Source: Saccharothrix violaceirubra (GTDB lineage: Bacteria; Actinomycetota; Actinomycetes; Mycobacteriales; Pseudonocardiaceae). Taken from it: DNA of 64,000 nt. The notes beneath the pieces are model-generated. The model did not search any database and was not told the DNA's origin. It saw nothing but the letters and a program-made list of their open reading frames with translations. Shown one piece after another: positions 37,259-47,965 of the stretch. The stretch's first letter is position 1; every line of letters starts with the position of its first letter. The stretch lies in the NCBI RefSeq assembly GCF_014203755.1, contig NZ_JACHJS010000001.1:7254001-7318000 (forward strand). Reading direction: 5' to 3'. The position numbers and the translations under genes were made by a program.

Positions 37259-37367
37259 GGCCCGAAGCTATGTCGTCGGCCGCGTCGGCGCCGAGGGGTT
37301 TCTCCCGGACTAAATGCACCGTGCCAAGGGTTGGGAAGATCGACCGATGATTTCGAGAGGGGTCGAA

Positions 37368-38189
37368 ATGACTGTCAACCTGGGCGAATACGGCGCGTGG
37401 GGACTGGCCGACGTGTGGCCGGGCCGGGAGGAGGAGGCGGCCGAGCTGGAGTCGCTGGGGTACGGCGCGCTGTGGCTCGGCGGTCCTTCCGCCCGGACTC
37501 TGGACACTGTCCGTGAACTGATCGAGGCGACGTCCACCCTCACGGTGGCGACCGGCATCCTGAACGTGTGGGCCACGCCCGTCGAGCAGGTGAACGAGCG
37601 TTACCGCGAGTTGGCGTGGACCGACCGTTTCCTCGTCGGCGTGGGAATCGGCCATCCGGAGACCAACGGTGAGGTCTACCACAGCCCCTATCAGAAGCTG
37701 GTCGACTACCTGGACCGGCTCGACGTGCCGCGCGACCGGCTCGCGCTGGCCGCCCTGGGGCCGCGGGTGCTGCGCCTGGCCGCCGCGCGCACCAGCGTCG
37801 CGCACCCGTACCTGACCACGCCCGAGCACACCGCGCAGGCGCGGGAGACGATCGGCGCGGGCGTGTTGTTGGCACCCGAGCAGCACGTCGTGCTGGAGAC
37901 CGACCCGGACGCCGCGCGCGAGATCGGCCGCGGGGAGCTGGAGTTCTACCTGGGCCTGGAGAACTACCGGGCGAACTGGCTGCGCGGTGGGTTCACGGCC
38001 GACGACTTCGCCGACGGCGGGTCCGACCGGCTGGTCGACGCGTTGATCGCGTGGGGCACGGTCGAGCAGGTCGTGGCACGGGTGCGGGCGCACCGGGACG
38101 CCGGTGCCGACCACGTGTGCCTCCAGGTGGTCGGTCAGGACGGCGTCCCGCTGCCCGCGTACCGGGAACTGGCCGCGGCGCTGTTCTAG
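37368..38189 (+). CDS. LLM-class F420-dependent oxidoreductase
   Basis: A 273-aa luciferase-like monooxygenase fold protein of the F420-dependent TIGR03620 type (GLADVWPGREEEAAELESLGYGALWLGG, parts: GLADVWPGREEEAAELES; LGYGALWLGG). The segment VGVGIGHPETNG is a typical cofactor-loop. Cofactor F420 is inferred from family and from actinobacterial origin. ATG at 37368 follows GAGAGGGG by 5 bases. It converges with DUF427, both stops sharing CTAG at 38186-38189. Confidence 0.88.
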   Translation: MTVNLGEYGAWGLADVWPGREEEAAELESLGYGALWLGGPSARTLDTVRELIEATSTLTVATGILNVWATPVEQVNERYRELAWTDRFLVGVGIGHPETNGEVYHSPYQKLVDYLDRLDVPRDRLALAALGPRVLRLAAARTSVAHPYLTTPEHTAQARETIGAGVLLAPEQHVVLETDPDAAREIGRGELEFYLGLENYRANWLRGGFTADDFADGGSDRLVDALIAWGTVEQVVARVRAHRDAGADHVCLQVVGQDGVPLPAYRELAAALF

Positions 38190-38473
38190 CTCTCGGTCAC
38201 CTCGACGCCGCGCCAGAACGCGATCCGGTCCTTGATGTTCGCCGCCGCTTCCTTGGGGGCCGGGTAGTACCACGCGGCGTCGGGGTTCACCGCGCCGTCC
38301 ACTTCGAGCGAGTGGTAGGACGCCGTGCCCTTCCACGGGCACACCGTCGTCGTGTCGGAGGGCCGCAGGAACTCCCGGTCGACGGCGTCGGCCGGGAAGT
38401 AGTGGTTGCCCTCGACGATCTCCGTGTCGTCGCTGCGCGCGACGACCTGGCCGTTCCACGTTGCGATCACCAT
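38186..38473 (-). CDS. DUF427 (Nucleotidyltransferase-like fold) protein
   Basis: A 95-aa DUF427 protein with the family start VIATWNGQVVARSDDTEIVEG, core TTTVCPWKGTASYHSLEVDG and end AWYYPAPKEAAANIKDRIAFW (each shown within the limit). Function unknown; members bind small ligands. ATG at 38473 gives the standard N-terminus; an ATG at 38491 is an alternative. Divergent from fba. Confidence 0.9.
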   Translation of the reverse strand: MVIATWNGQVVARSDDTEIVEGNHYFPADAVDREFLRPSDTTTVCPWKGTASYHSLEVDGAVNPDAAWYYPAPKEAAANIKDRIAFWRGVEVTES

Positions 38474-38569
38474 GCCACCGACTATGCCCATGATCGACTT
38501 CTCGCGCCGGGTGGTGCCCGTAGGATGCGATCCGACACCGCGTTCCGGGCACCCGAGGAGGACCCACAG

Positions 38570-39604
38570 ATGCCCATCGCAACCCCCGAGGTCTACGCCG
38601 AGATGCTTGACCGGGCGAAGGCGAACGAGTTCGCCTACCCCGCGATCAACGTCACCTCGTCCGAGACCCTCAACGCGGCACTGCGTGGTTTCGCGGAGGC
38701 CGAAAGCGACGGGATCATCCAGGTCTCCACCGGTGGTGCCGAGTTCGCCTCGGGCACCAAGGTGAAGGACATGGTCACCGGCGCGGTCGCGCTGGCCGAG
38801 TTCGCGCACGTCGTCGCCGCGAAGTACCCGGTGAACATCGCGCTGCACACCGACCACTGCCCGAAGGACAAGCTGGACGGCTACGTCCGGCCGCTCATCG
38901 CGCTGTCGCAGGAACGTGTGGACCGGGGCGAGAACCCGCTGTTCCAGTCGCACATGTGGGACGGCTCGGCCGTGCCGCTCGACGAGAACCTGGTCATCGC
39001 CGCCGAACTGCTGGAGCTGTCCGCCAAGGCGCGGATCATCCTGGAGATCGAGGTCGGCGTCGTCGGCGGCGAGGAGGACGGCGTCGACAACGAGATCAAC
39101 GACAAGCTCTACACGACGCCCGAGGACTACCTGAAGACGGTCGAGGCGCTCGGCGCCGGCGAGAAGGGCCGCTACCTGGTCGCCGCGACGTTCGGCAACG
39201 TGCACGGCGTGTACAAGCCGGGCAACGTGAAGCTGCGCCCGGAGATCCTCAAGCAGGGCCAGGACGTCGTGGCCGAGAAGCTGGGCCTGGCGGCCGGTTC
39301 CAAGCCGTTCGACCTGGTCTTCCACGGTGGGTCCGGGTCGCTGCTGGAGGAGATCCACGAGGCCCTGTCCTACGGCGTCATCAAGATGAACATCGACACG
39401 GACACGCAGTACGCGTTCAGCCGGCCGATCGCGGGGCACTTCTTCACCAACTACGACGGTGTCCTGAAGGTGGACGGCGAGGTCGGCAACAAGAAGGTGT
39501 ACGACCCGCGCTCGTACCTGAAGGCCGCCGAGCAGGGCATGGCCGCCCGCATCGCCCAGGCGTGCGAGCACCTGAAGTCGTCCGGTCGCATGATCGCCGG
39601 CTGA
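38570..39604 (+). CDS. fba: Class II fructose-bisphosphate aldolase
   Basis: A 344-aa zinc aldolase. Zn ligands: His in HTDHCPKDK, Glu region in EIEVGVVGGEEDGVDN, His in GNVHGVYKPG, and His in VFHGGSGS. The catalytic Asp is in the first motif. It cleaves fructose-1,6-bisphosphate in glycolysis and gluconeogenesis. ATG follows GAGGAGG by 8 bases; a TAGGAT -10 lies about 50 bases upstream. A canonical terminator follows. Confidence 0.98.
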   Translation: MPIATPEVYAEMLDRAKANEFAYPAINVTSSETLNAALRGFAEAESDGIIQVSTGGAEFASGTKVKDMVTGAVALAEFAHVVAAKYPVNIALHTDHCPKDKLDGYVRPLIALSQERVDRGENPLFQSHMWDGSAVPLDENLVIAAELLELSAKARIILEIEVGVVGGEEDGVDNEINDKLYTTPEDYLKTVEALGAGEKGRYLVAATFGNVHGVYKPGNVKLRPEILKQGQDVVAEKLGLAAGSKPFDLVFHGGSGSLLEEIHEALSYGVIKMNIDTDTQYAFSRPIAGHFFTNYDGVLKVDGEVGNKKVYDPRSYLKAAEQGMAARIAQACEHLKSSGRMIAG

Positions 39605-39620
39605 TTTCGGGGTTTCTCGG

Positions 39621-39655
39621 GGCGCCGCGGGCTTTGCTCGCGGCGCCTTCTTTTG
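39621..39655 (+). terminator. Rho-independent terminator of fba
   Basis: Arms GGCGCCGCG (39621-39629) and CGCGGCGCC (39639-39647) are perfect, followed by TTCTTTTG (39648-39655). One of the few classic U-tailed terminators in this window. Confidence 0.85.
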
Positions 39656-39695
39656 TGCTTGGTGGGTGTCGTTCGGGGTTGCTGCTCCGCGGACG

Positions 39696-39783
39696 CGCGA
39701 GTCCTCCACTCGGGCACCCCGAGTTACGCGTCCAGACACCCTGAAATACGCGTTCAGGCAGGCTGGAATACGCGTTGGGGCAG
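39696..39783. repeat. Four tandem 22-bp repeats, array 2
   Basis: Units 39696-39717, 39718-39739, 39740-39761 and 39762-39783, all 22 bases and related to array 1 (shared GAGTTAnGCGTnCAGgCAC core). The array sits between the fba terminator and the stop of a convergent membrane-protein gene. Confidence 0.75.
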
Positions 39784-39796
39784 GTCTGGGTCTGGA

Positions 39797-40930
39797 TCAG
39801 GCGATGGGCGTGGTGGTGACCGGGGAGTGCCGCCGTGCCGCTTTGCGTCGCAGTAGTGCGTCCAGTGCGATCCACGTCGTTGCCAGGATCAGGAACGTTG
39901 CCGCTGCCGACGGGTACGAGACGGGTGGGGCCGCATTCAATTGTTGTTGCAGCCAGATTCCGCCGTATCCCAGGCCGGTGGTCGCGGCGGCGCCCAGGAT
40001 CGCTGCCGGCAGTGCGGGCACGCGGCCCAGGTGGGCGGCGTCCACGGCCGCGCCGATCAGGATCAGGAACAAAGGGATCGCGGAGATCGGGAAGTCGATT
40101 CCCGCCAGCAGGGGCCAGATCAGGCAGCGGTAGCCGACGTAGGCCGCTGCCACGGCCGTCGCGGCCCAGGGCAGGGCGATCGTGCGGCGGGCGATCACCA
40201 GGACCGCGGCCGCCGCGATCAGGCCCCAGACCGGGTACACCCAGTCCGCGATGGGCAGGGAGAACCGCACGATCGACGCGCGGTCGACGGGGCGGCCGAT
40301 CTGGTCGGCCGCGAATTGCAGGAGGCTTGGTTCCGCGTAGGGGTCGCCTCTGTCCCAGGAGGCGATCTCCAGGATTCCGTACTCCTGGTGCTGGTTGGGG
40401 AACCAGGCGTTCTCGAAGAAGAAGAACCACAACGCCGCCAGGCCGGGTACTCGCCAACGATCTGCCGGGAAGTAGCGCAGCCAGCCCCGGATCGCGCCGG
40501 CGAGCATGATCGCCGTGCCCAGGTACAGCAGGGCGTGCGAGCCGCTCCACGACGTGATGTCCAGGCCGTTGATCCGGTGGTTGATCAGGTCGATCGGCAG
40601 GGCCACCAGGAAGATCCCGGTGCCCCACTGCATCAGGCGCAGCGACGTGCGGTCCACGCCGTAGCCGGTGAACGTGTGGAAGATCGTCAGGCCGACCACG
40701 ATCACCGTGCCGACCGTGTTGATCATGTGTGGGGGTGCCAGCTCGTCGCGCAGCCACTTGAAGTGCCACGCCACGTCCCACGACGAGCCGATCAGTTTCA
40801 GCAGCAGGCCCAGCAGCCACAGCCGGTACAGGCCGGACGTCAGCACCGCCGGCGTCTCCCGGCCCGGCTCGCCGCGCTCCCAGTACTGGTCGCGGAAGCG
40901 TGCGATGCGATCGGCAACCCCCGTTTTCAC
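39797..40930 (-). CDS. Multipass membrane protein, unknown function
   Basis: A 377-aa protein with about eight to ten predicted membrane helices (e.g. YRLWLLGLLLKLIGSSWDVA, VGTVIVVGLTIFHTF, WVYPVWGLIAAAAVLVIA, IPLFLILIGAAVDAA). Charged and Trp/His residues recur between helices (WHFKWLRDELAPPHM, SHALLYLG), like a membrane enzyme or redox protein, but no metal-binding motif is certain. No family recognised. GTG start at 40930. Divergent from the small ORF at 41120. Confidence 0.8.
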   Translation of the reverse strand: MKTGVADRIARFRDQYWERGEPGRETPAVLTSGLYRLWLLGLLLKLIGSSWDVAWHFKWLRDELAPPHMINTVGTVIVVGLTIFHTFTGYGVDRTSLRLMQWGTGIFLVALPIDLINHRINGLDITSWSGSHALLYLGTAIMLAGAIRGWLRYFPADRWRVPGLAALWFFFFENAWFPNQHQEYGILEIASWDRGDPYAEPSLLQFAADQIGRPVDRASIVRFSLPIADWVYPVWGLIAAAAVLVIARRTIALPWAATAVAAAYVGYRCLIWPLLAGIDFPISAIPLFLILIGAAVDAAHLGRVPALPAAILGAAATTGLGYGGIWLQQQLNAAPPVSYPSAAATFLILATTWIALDALLRRKAARRHSPVTTTPIA

Positions 40931-41119
40931 CCGCTCATGATGCGGGCCGGCCGCCCTGGTGAGAAGGGTTGCGCGGCCCTGGTGTTTCCCGAAATGTCCC
41001 CTAAGGGGTGCTCCTGACCTGGGACTACCCGTGATCGTCCCACCGAACGGGTGAAGTGTGTTGATCCTTACAGCCCAACGCGGGAGGGTTCTCGGCTGGG
41101 AAACGGCTGAGAGGGAGTC

Positions 41120-41206
41120 ATGTCGCAGAGGGTCGTCGCCGGGATCGTCGTGTCCGCCATCGTGCTCGCGCTGGTCGCCGCCGCGGTGCGGGTCTTCCTA
41201 TCCTGA
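41120..41206 (+). CDS. 28-aa single-helix membrane peptide
   Basis: A 28-codon ORF with ATG after GAGAGGGAG (spacing 5), encoding one hydrophobic helix VVAGIVVSAIVLALVAAAV with basic R at residue 4 and near the end. Its stop is four bases before the DUF3151 start, so it could be a leader peptide or a true microprotein co-translated with it. No homologue known to me. Confidence 0.6.
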   Translation: MSQRVVAGIVVSAIVLALVAAAVRVFLS

Positions 41207-41210
41207 TCAC

Positions 41211-41618
41211 ATGACGAACCTGCTCGGCCCCGATCCGACGCTGCTGCCCGACCGTCCCGAAGCGCAGGCCGCCGCCGACGCGGGCACGGACCCGGCCAAG
41301 ATCGTCCACGCGCACCCCGACTTCAGCGAGGCGTGGGCGCTGCTGGCCGAACGCGCGTTGCAGTCCGGCGACCCGGTCGCGGCCTACGCCTACGCCCGCA
41401 CCGGCTACCACCGCGGCCTCGACCAGCTGCGCCGGGCCGGCTGGCGGGGGCACGGCCCGGTCCCGTGGTCGCACCGCCCGAACCGCGGCTTCCTGCGCGC
41501 GCTCGCCGCGCTGTCCCGTGCTGCGGACGGCATCGGCGAGACCGAGGAGTACGAGCGCTGCCGGAAGTTCCTCGCCGACAGCGACCCGGCCGCACCCGCC
41601 GCGCTCGGCCTGGCCTGA
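41211..41618 (+). CDS. DUF3151 protein
   Basis: A 135-aa helical protein of the actinobacterial DUF3151 family (LLGPDPTLLP opening; PDFSEAWALLAERAL; AYARTGYHRGLDQLRR; PNRGFLRALAALSRAADGIGE, given short). TPR-like helices; role unknown. In mycobacteria this family (Rv0360c) lies in the same neighbourhood as fba and purA, and the same is seen here. ATG at 41211. Preceded by the 28-aa ORF. Confidence 0.93.
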   Translation: MTNLLGPDPTLLPDRPEAQAAADAGTDPAKIVHAHPDFSEAWALLAERALQSGDPVAAYAYARTGYHRGLDQLRRAGWRGHGPVPWSHRPNRGFLRALAALSRAADGIGETEEYERCRKFLADSDPAAPAALGLA

Positions 41619-41627
41619 GCCGCCGCC

Positions 41628-42713
41628 GTGGGCGCGGTGCGCGACGAGGTCACGCGCAGAATCGACCGGTGGCGCGGTACGGCGTTGCCGATCGTGCACA
41701 CCGCGCTCGCGGCCGGCCTGTCGTGGTGGGCGGCCATGGCCGTGGCGGGCCACGAGCACCCGTTCTTCGCCCCGATCGCGGCCGTGGTGTGCCTGGGCGT
41801 GTCGCTCGGGCAGCGGCTGCGCCGGGTCGTCGAACTGGTCGTCGGCGTGTCGGTCGGCGTCGGTGTCGGCGACGTCCTGATCTCGTGGATCGGCACGGGA
41901 CCGTGGCAGATCGCCCTGGTCGTCGCGCTGGCGATGTCCGCGGCCACGCTGCTCGACGGCGGCGCGGTGATCGCGCTCCAGGCCGGGTCGTCGGCCGTGC
42001 TCGTGGCCACGCTGCTGCCGCCCAGCACCGGCGGCGGCCTGGACCGGATGGTCGACGCGCTGGTCGGGGGCCTGGTCGGGCTCGCGGTCACGGCGTTGCT
42101 GCCCGCGCACCCGTTGCGGGTCGCACACCGGCACGGGCGCGTGGTGCTCGGCGAGCTGGCGACGGCGTTGCGCGGTGTCGCGGACGCCGTGGCCGAACGG
42201 GACGCCGTGCGCGCGGCGAGCGTGCTGGCCCGGCTGCGCGAGTCGCAGTCGGCGTTCGACGAGTTCACGACCGCGTTGCGCACGGGCGGCGAGATCACGT
42301 CCCTGGCACCGCTGCGCCGCCCGGCCCGGCACGCCCTGGACCGGTACGCCTCGGCCGCCGCGCCGATCGACTACGCCGTGCGCAACACACGCGTGCTGGC
42401 CCGACGGGCGTTGGCGGCGTTGCGCGACGACGAGGAGATCCCCGAAGTCCTGATCGAGGTGCTGCGCGGGTACGCCGACGCGGTCGACCTGCTGCGCGGC
42501 GAACTCGCGCGCGGCACCGAACCGGTCACGGCGCGTAAGGCGATCCGTGACGCGGTCCGGTCCGCGACGGCGCACCGGCTCGGCGGCGACACCCTGTCGG
42601 TGAAGGTCGTGCTGGCGCAGGTGCGGTCGGTCGCCGTGGACCTGCTGCAGGCGACCGGGTTGACCCGCGCGGAGGCGGCCGAGGCGCTGCCTCCGTTGTC
42701 CCGCAAGGACTAG
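41628..42713 (+). CDS. FUSC-family membrane transporter-like protein
   Basis: A 361-aa protein with about six N-terminal helices (WWAAMAVAGHEHPFFAPIAAVVCLGVS, split: WWAAMAVAGHEHPFF, APIAAVVCLGVS) and a long helical cytoplasmic C-terminal half. Matches the fusaric-acid-resistance (FUSC/ArAE) family, aromatic acid or drug efflux. GTG at 41628, nine bases after DUF3151. Stop 6 bases before the convergent HNH gene stop. Substrate unknown. Confidence 0.85.
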   Translation: MGAVRDEVTRRIDRWRGTALPIVHTALAAGLSWWAAMAVAGHEHPFFAPIAAVVCLGVSLGQRLRRVVELVVGVSVGVGVGDVLISWIGTGPWQIALVVALAMSAATLLDGGAVIALQAGSSAVLVATLLPPSTGGGLDRMVDALVGGLVGLAVTALLPAHPLRVAHRHGRVVLGELATALRGVADAVAERDAVRAASVLARLRESQSAFDEFTTALRTGGEITSLAPLRRPARHALDRYASAAAPIDYAVRNTRVLARRALAALRDDEEIPEVLIEVLRGYADAVDLLRGELARGTEPVTARKAIRDAVRSATAHRLGGDTLSVKVVLAQVRSVAVDLLQATGLTRAEAAEALPPLSRKD

Positions 42714-42719
42714 CAGGGG

Positions 42720-43340
42720 CTAGCAGCGGTCGAGAAGGCCCGTCAACGCGCTCTTCTCGGCCGAGTCGACCTTGAGGCCCCAGCGGTACTTCGAGTGCAC
42801 CCAGATCTTCCCGTAGGTGCACCAGTACGAGGTCAGCGGCGGCTTCCAGCGAGCCGGGTCCTGGTCGCCCTTGGACTGGTTGACGTTGTCGGTCACCGCG
42901 ATCAGCTGCGGGTTGCCCAGGTCGTTGGCGAACGACTGGCGCCGGTCGGTCGTCCACGACGACGCGCCGGACCGCCACGCCTCGGCCAGCGGCACGACGT
43001 GGTCGATGTCCACATCGGACGCCTGGGTCCAGGTGGCGCCGTCGTACGGGCTGTACCAGGAGCCCGAGGTCGCGGCGCAGGACGAGTCGGTGACGACGTT
43101 GGAGCCGTCGCGCTTGAGCACGGTCTCCCGGGTGTTGCAGGCGCCCGAGACGGTGATCCAGTGCGGGAACTTCTCGCGGCTGTAGCCGGTGAGCGAGCCC
43201 TCGGCGGCCACGGTCAGCGCGGCCAGTTCCGACTTCGCGGTGGCCGTGCTCGGGATGTTCGGCGGGGTGGCGCTCGCGGGCGCCGCGGTGGCGAGGCCCA
43301 GCGCGCCGACCAGGAGCAGGGAGGTGACGGTTTTTCGCAT
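42720..43340 (-). CDS. Secreted HNH endonuclease (DUF1524/GmrSD type)
   Basis: A 206-aa exported nuclease. Signal peptide (SLLLVGALGLATAAPASATP) then a domain with DVDIDHVVPLAEAWRSGASSW, the His-Asn-His centre of the DUF1524/GmrSD-C nuclease family, and NQSKGDQDPARWKPP downstream. Cys residues (CNTRET, SSCAAT, WCTYG, LDRC) could form disulfides, as expected outside. ATG at 43340 behind GGAAGG. Likely a nutritional or antimicrobial nuclease. Confidence 0.88.
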   Translation of the reverse strand: MRKTVTSLLLVGALGLATAAPASATPPNIPSTATAKSELAALTVAAEGSLTGYSREKFPHWITVSGACNTRETVLKRDGSNVVTDSSCAATSGSWYSPYDGATWTQASDVDIDHVVPLAEAWRSGASSWTTDRRQSFANDLGNPQLIAVTDNVNQSKGDQDPARWKPPLTSYWCTYGKIWVHSKYRWGLKVDSAEKSALTGLLDRC

Positions 43341-43450
43341 GTTTCCGACCTTCCTGGTGGGAAGTTGTCGGAGATCACCCTGGGTCAATTCTCCGGCCAC
43401 CACAATGCCTTCGGGTGACCTCGTGGTGGCCGGCTGCCGAACGCTGCGTG

Positions 43451-45477
<2,027 letters not shown>

Positions 45478-45559
45478 CACGAAAACCCCCGCCGCGGCGG
45501 CGTGTTCGCGATCCGGAACGCGTTGACCGCCGCCCGGCGGGGTGCCGAGACTCGCTCGC

Positions 45560-46651
45560 ATGAGCGTGGTCACGCACTGGTTCCTGCCCACGTCCGGCGA
45601 CGGTCGCACGATCGTGGAACGCTTCCACGCCAACCCGACACAGGGCACGCCCGCGTCGCGCGGCCCGGACATCGACTACCTCGCGGCCGTGGCGTCGGCG
45701 GCCGAGGTCAACGGGTTCACGGGCGTGCTCACACCCACCGGCACGTGGTGCGAGGACGCGTGGCTGAGCACGGCGGCGCTGCTCGCGCGGACGTCCCGGC
45801 TCAAGTTCCTGGTGGCGTTCCGGCCGGGCGCGGTCTCGCCGACGCTGGCCGCCCAGATGGCCGCCACCTACCAGCGGATCTCGCGCGGTCGGCTGCTGCT
45901 CAACGTCGTGACCGGCGGCGACGCGATCGAGCAGCGCCGGTTCGGCGACTGGCTCGACCACGACCAGCGCTACGCGCGCACCGACGAGTTCCTCCGGGTC
46001 GTGCGCTCGGTGTGGGGCGGCGAACCCGTCGACTTCACCGGTGAGCACTACCGGATCGCCGGTGCGACCCTGCCCGCGCCGCCCGACCCGATCCCGCCCG
46101 TGTACTTCGGCGGGTCGTCCGACGCCGCGCTGCCCGTGGCCGCCCGGCACGCGGACGTCTACCTCACGTGGGGCGAGCCGCCGGCCGACGTGGCGGCCAA
46201 GATCGCGCGGGTCCGGGCGCTGACCGACCGGCCGGTCCGGTTCGGTGTCCGGCTGCACACGATCAGCCGGGACACCTCCGAGGAGGCGTGGCGCGAGGCG
46301 GGTCGCCTGCTCGCCGCCCTCGACCCGCGACGCGTGCGGGAGGCCCAGGAACGGCTCGCGGCCAGCGAGTCCGTCGGGCAGCAGCGGATGGTCGCCTTGC
46401 ACGGCGGCGCCTTCGACGGCGACCCGCGCGGCCTGGAGGTCCACCCGGCGCTGTGGGCCGGGATCGGACTGGTGCGCGGCGGCGCGGGCACCGCGCTGGT
46501 CGGCAGCCATGCCGAGGTCGCGGACCTGATCGCCGAGTACCACGCGCACGGCGTGGACGAGTTCGTGCTGTCGGGCTACCCGCACCTGGAGGAGGCGTAC
46601 TGGTTCGGCGAGGGCGTGCACCCCGAACTGAGGCGGCGCGGACTGCTGTGA
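45560..46651 (+). CDS. SsuD-like FMNH2-dependent alkanesulfonate monooxygenase
   Basis: A 363-aa LLM-class flavin monooxygenase. Features of SsuD/alkanesulfonate monooxygenase are VTHWFLPTSGDG, the RISRGRLLLNVVTGGD block and YPHLEEAYWFGEGVHPEL at the C-terminus. It would release sulfite from an alkanesulfonate using FMNH2. No ssuABC transporter or ssuE is adjacent, so the exact substrate is open. ATG at 45560; upstream is an 82-base gap. Confidence 0.85.
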   Translation: MSVVTHWFLPTSGDGRTIVERFHANPTQGTPASRGPDIDYLAAVASAAEVNGFTGVLTPTGTWCEDAWLSTAALLARTSRLKFLVAFRPGAVSPTLAAQMAATYQRISRGRLLLNVVTGGDAIEQRRFGDWLDHDQRYARTDEFLRVVRSVWGGEPVDFTGEHYRIAGATLPAPPDPIPPVYFGGSSDAALPVAARHADVYLTWGEPPADVAAKIARVRALTDRPVRFGVRLHTISRDTSEEAWREAGRLLAALDPRRVREAQERLAASESVGQQRMVALHGGAFDGDPRGLEVHPALWAGIGLVRGGAGTALVGSHAEVADLIAEYHAHGVDEFVLSGYPHLEEAYWFGEGVHPELRRRGLL

Positions 46652-46677
46652 GGCCCCGGACGACGCTGTCCGGGGCC
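46652..46677. terminator. Bidirectional hairpin between ssuD-like and glpQ genes
   Basis: Perfect 10-base arms 46652-46661 and 46668-46677, loop of six bases. It starts right after the + strand stop and ends six bases before the stop of the convergent gene. Confidence 0.75.
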
Positions 46678-46682
46678 GTCGG

Positions 46683-47780
46683 TCAGCGGGACTTGCGGGC
46701 TTCCACGGCGGTGTCCGGGTTGTCGGCGAACACGCCGTCGAGGCCGGTCGCGAAGAACTTCGCGTACTCGTCGAACGCCCGGCCGTACGCGGCCTGGTCG
46801 GTGGACGAGCGGTAGTCGGCCGGCAGGAACGCGTTCTCGTTGCGGAACGTCCACGCGTGCACGATCAGCTTGCGGGCGTGGGCGTCGGCCACGAGCGTGG
46901 TCGGCTGCTTGAGGAACCCGTTCGCGTCGCGCGGGATGATCCGGTCCTTGGCCACGCCGATGCCCTTGGCGTAGGTCGCGATCTCCTTCAGCCCGGCCGG
47001 GGTCACCAGGTCGGCGTAGGTGCGCTTGTCGCCGGCCTTCACGAAGTCGTACGGCGCACCCGAGGCGTCGATCAGCTGCACCAGCGGCACGCGCAGCTTG
47101 CCGCGCAGCCACTTGAGGTTCGCGACCTCGAACGACTGCACGTACACGGCCGCGCCGGGCCGGTTGAGGCCCTTGCGGTTGAGCACGTCCACGAGCTTCG
47201 GCTCCAGCGCGAGGCCGATGTCCTGGAAGTACGTCGGGTGCTTGGTCTCCGGGTACACGCCGACGGTCCGGCCGAGGTCCCGGCTCAGCGACCGGGCGAG
47301 GTCGATGACCTCTTCGAGCGTGGGCACCGGGAAGCGGCCGTCGTAGAGCGTGTTGCGCGGCCGGATCTGCGGGATGCGTTCCTTGGCGCGCAACGACTTC
47401 AGCTCGGTGAGCGTGAAGTCCTCGGTGAACCAGCCGGTGATCGCGACGCCGTCGATCGTCTTCGTGGTGCGGCGGCCGGCGAACTCCGGGTGCGCGGCGA
47501 CGTCGGTCGTGCCGCCGATCTCGTTCTCGTGCCGGGCGACGAGCCGGCCGTCCTTGGTCGAGACCAGGTCGGGCTCGATGAAGTCCGCGCCCATGCGCGC
47601 GGCCAGTTCGTACGAGGCCAACGTGTGCTCGGGCCGGTAGCCCGACGCGCCCCGGTGGCCGATCACCAGCGGCCCGCGCGCCTTCTCCCCGCCCTGGTCG
47701 GCGGACGCGGACGGCAGCGTCACCACCCCGGCGACGGCGAGCGCGGCCAGCGCCACGCCGACGATCTTCGACCGCAGCAT
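46683..47780 (-). CDS. glpQ: Secreted glycerophosphodiester phosphodiesterase
   Basis: A 365-aa GDPD TIM barrel. Sec signal peptide (residues 1-27, AxA-like PSASAD), then IGHRGASGYRPEHTLASY with H42-R43 and metal/acid EPD (69-71). Periplasm/extracellular enzyme releasing glycerol-3-phosphate from phospholipid head groups. ATG at 47780. Divergent from the TRAP genes. Confidence 0.93.
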   Translation of the reverse strand: MLRSKIVGVALAALAVAGVVTLPSASADQGGEKARGPLVIGHRGASGYRPEHTLASYELAARMGADFIEPDLVSTKDGRLVARHENEIGGTTDVAAHPEFAGRRTTKTIDGVAITGWFTEDFTLTELKSLRAKERIPQIRPRNTLYDGRFPVPTLEEVIDLARSLSRDLGRTVGVYPETKHPTYFQDIGLALEPKLVDVLNRKGLNRPGAAVYVQSFEVANLKWLRGKLRVPLVQLIDASGAPYDFVKAGDKRTYADLVTPAGLKEIATYAKGIGVAKDRIIPRDANGFLKQPTTLVADAHARKLIVHAWTFRNENAFLPADYRSSTDQAAYGRAFDEYAKFFATGLDGVFADNPDTAVEARKSR

Positions 47781-47965
47781 CGGTCGACCTCCTCGAAGCG
47801 TCGTTACCGGACGCCGGGAGCCTTGTCGCGCTCCGCGACGTCCCCGCCACCGACGGTTGAAGAGCGGGTGAACAGTGCGCGCCCGCGTGGATTTACCGTC
47901 CCTTAAGCCGGACCTCCTGGGCTGTGACCGGGGGCACAAGTAGCGTCGGGTCACCGGAGGTGCCC

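Noticed and set aside
39696..39783. CRISPR array
   Set aside because: The 22-bp units are directly tandem without spacers and no cas genes are near.
40931..41119. Riboswitch in the leader before the 28-aa ORF
   Set aside because: There are short inverted repeats but no match to TPP, c-di-AMP or other riboswitch cores that I can identify.
45478..45559. SAM or S-box type riboswitch before the SsuD-like gene
   Set aside because: The 82-base gap is too short and lacks the conserved core.
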